From contig CAJORC010000121.1 in the NCBI GenBank assembly GCA_905236615.1, positions 1-6,221 on the forward strand: a DNA stretch of 6,221 bases. Direction: 5' to 3'. The notes beneath the pieces are model-generated. The model was not told where the DNA came from and searched no databases. It saw only the letters and a program-made list of their open reading frames with translations. This DNA is from an uncultured Lachnospiraceae bacterium (GTDB taxonomy: Bacteria; Bacillota; Clostridia; Lachnospirales; Lachnospiraceae). Of the stretch, positions 5,433 to 6,221 are shown in pieces (within the stretch, counting starts at the first letter, position 1; each line of letters opens with the position of its first letter). The position numbers and the translations under genes are program-made.

Positions 5433-6095
5433 TCACTTCTTTCGCTCACTATAATAATCATATATATGCCTGTCTATTCCATTTCCTGAAGGATGCCAGA
5501 TCCCGTTTACCTTCATGTCATATTCAAACGCTATTCTGCCTTCAACATATTCAGCTCTTTGACTCCAATATATTGCTTTGGCTGGGTCGGCTTGTGGAAC
5601 ATAATCTGCAAATACAAGAGACCGTATAAATAAATCTTCTGTAAACCAATCCAACTCATTTATCGCCTTAATGTATCTTTCAATATCCACCTCGCGGAAT
5701 TCTATCTTAACAGCGCCATTCTTCCATAAAGCCTGATATTCTCTATCTTTCTTTTTTTCAGCTTCTTTTACAGTCAGCTGCATTACATGATTATTAATAT
5801 CCGCATTCAGCCTATCCAATCTGCAACATGAAGCCACATTTTTGTAATTCCATTTCCCGTCTATTCCCTTGGTTTTTAGTATCCATACTTTTGATTTCTT
5901 TAGTTCAGCGTCATCATGCAATGCACAGTACTTATCGTTCATGTCCTTCAGCGCATTTATAATATCGTCCCCTTTATTGCTCTTCCATATCCCCTTATCA
6001 TTACAGTCCTTTAATATAAATTCGTTTCCGTCTTTTTCTATACTGCATATCTTCCTACTGCATAGTTCAATCTTGGCAATTTTTATTTTTTTCAT
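5433..6095 (-). CDS. Hypothetical protein, 220 residues, unrecognised
   Basis: I do not recognise this protein. It has no signal peptide or membrane helix, so it is probably cytoplasmic. All six cysteines lie in the first 91 residues (12, 17, 31, 57, 90, 91), a CC pair ending the group. A charged Lys-rich segment with KEAEKKKDREY (110-120) is followed by a Trp/Tyr-rich C-terminal half: LDWFTEDLFIRSLVFADYVP (148-167), AIYWSQRAEY (174-183) and NGIWHPSGNGIDRHIYDYY (197-215). The start at 6095 is preceded by GGGGAAAG about 7 bases away, a usable but weaker ribosome binding site than those of the other genes. A proper terminator follows its stop, so it looks like an intact single gene. A 60-base sample (5701-5760) counts 33% G+C against 48% in a GH43 sample (2341-2400), which hints at a different origin or weaker constraint. 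No function can be given. Confidence 0.72.
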   Translation of the reverse strand: MKKIKIAKIELCSRKICSIEKDGNEFILKDCNDKGIWKSNKGDDIINALKDMNDKYCALHDDAELKKSKVWILKTKGIDGKWNYKNVASCCRLDRLNADINNHVMQLTVKEAEKKKDREYQALWKNGAVKIEFREVDIERYIKAINELDWFTEDLFIRSLVFADYVPQADPAKAIYWSQRAEYVEGRIAFEYDMKVNGIWHPSGNGIDRHIYDYYSERKK

Positions 6096-6221
6096 GAATC
6101 ACTTTCCCCAGACTGTCAGCTTTAACGATTGTTTTCTTTATATTACTGTTCGTTCATCTATGGACTACTGATCATGTTTTTGAAATTATGCATAAACCAG
6201 TTACTCCAACTTAAGCTTAAC
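6096..6221. other. Right-edge intergenic sequence, no supported gene
   Basis: This AT-rich stretch precedes the 220-residue gene and should contain its minus-strand promoter. CATAAT, a possible -10, can be read near 6188 on the minus strand, but no convincing -35 box sits at the right distance. A perfect palindrome TTAAGCTTAA lies near the edge. A minus-strand frame open from the edge runs for about 20 codons and could be the tail of a neighbouring gene, but it shows no recognisable motif. Confidence 0.3.

Noticed and set aside
5869..6171. A plus-strand open frame of 100 codons opposite the 220-residue gene
   Set aside because: Its Phe/Ser-rich translation comes from the AT-rich Lys-rich codons of the gene on the other strand, and no ribosome binding site precedes it.
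6161..6221. An open minus-strand frame of about 20 codons entering from the right edge
   Set aside because: It is too short and has no recognisable motif, so it cannot be told apart from chance.

Overview
The window looks like chromosomal DNA of a plant-polysaccharide-degrading Firmicute, most likely a Lachnospiraceae member of the Butyrivibrio/Pseudobutyrivibrio type. This is inferred from strong GGAGG ribosome binding sites, a moderately AT-rich base composition, a very large secreted modular GH43 enzyme, a YesM-type sensor kinase and a chemoreceptor fragment. No rRNA or other marker fixes the genus.

Layout from left to right. Positions 1-521 (minus) hold the N-terminal part of a membrane sensor histidine kinase of the YesM type, cut by the window edge. 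A hairpin at 542-573 looks like the terminator of the large gene to its right. Positions 614-4483 (minus) encode a 1289-residue secreted hemicellulase: signal peptide, two related CBM4/9-like modules, a cohesin-like beta-sandwich, a GH43 catalytic domain with all three expected acidic residues, a CBM6-like module, a repetitive Pro/Glu/Asp linker and a Lys-rich C-terminal pair of Ig-like domains. Positions 4484-4895 form a divergent intergenic region with a leader hairpin, short direct repeats, an inverted repeat, a decayed chemoreceptor C-terminus (4730-4807, minus) and an extended -10 promoter pointing right. Positions 4896-5348 (plus) encode free methionine-(R)-sulfoxide reductase (MsrC/fRMsr) with its three conserved cysteines. 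A hairpin and a separate minus-strand terminator lie between it and a convergent, more AT-rich, unrecognised 220-residue protein (5433-6095, minus). Positions 6096-6221 show no supported gene.

Functionally, the GH43 enzyme would bind and debranch or trim arabinoxylan-type polymers outside the cell. The adjacent same-strand kinase could sense an extracellular sugar signal and control such genes, but that link is inferred from position only. MsrC is an independent cytoplasmic repair enzyme and the 220-residue protein has no assignable role. I see no CRISPR array, transposase, prophage gene or evident new multi-gene system. The most unusual items are the architecture of the GH43 protein, the chemoreceptor remnant and the orphan 220-residue protein.
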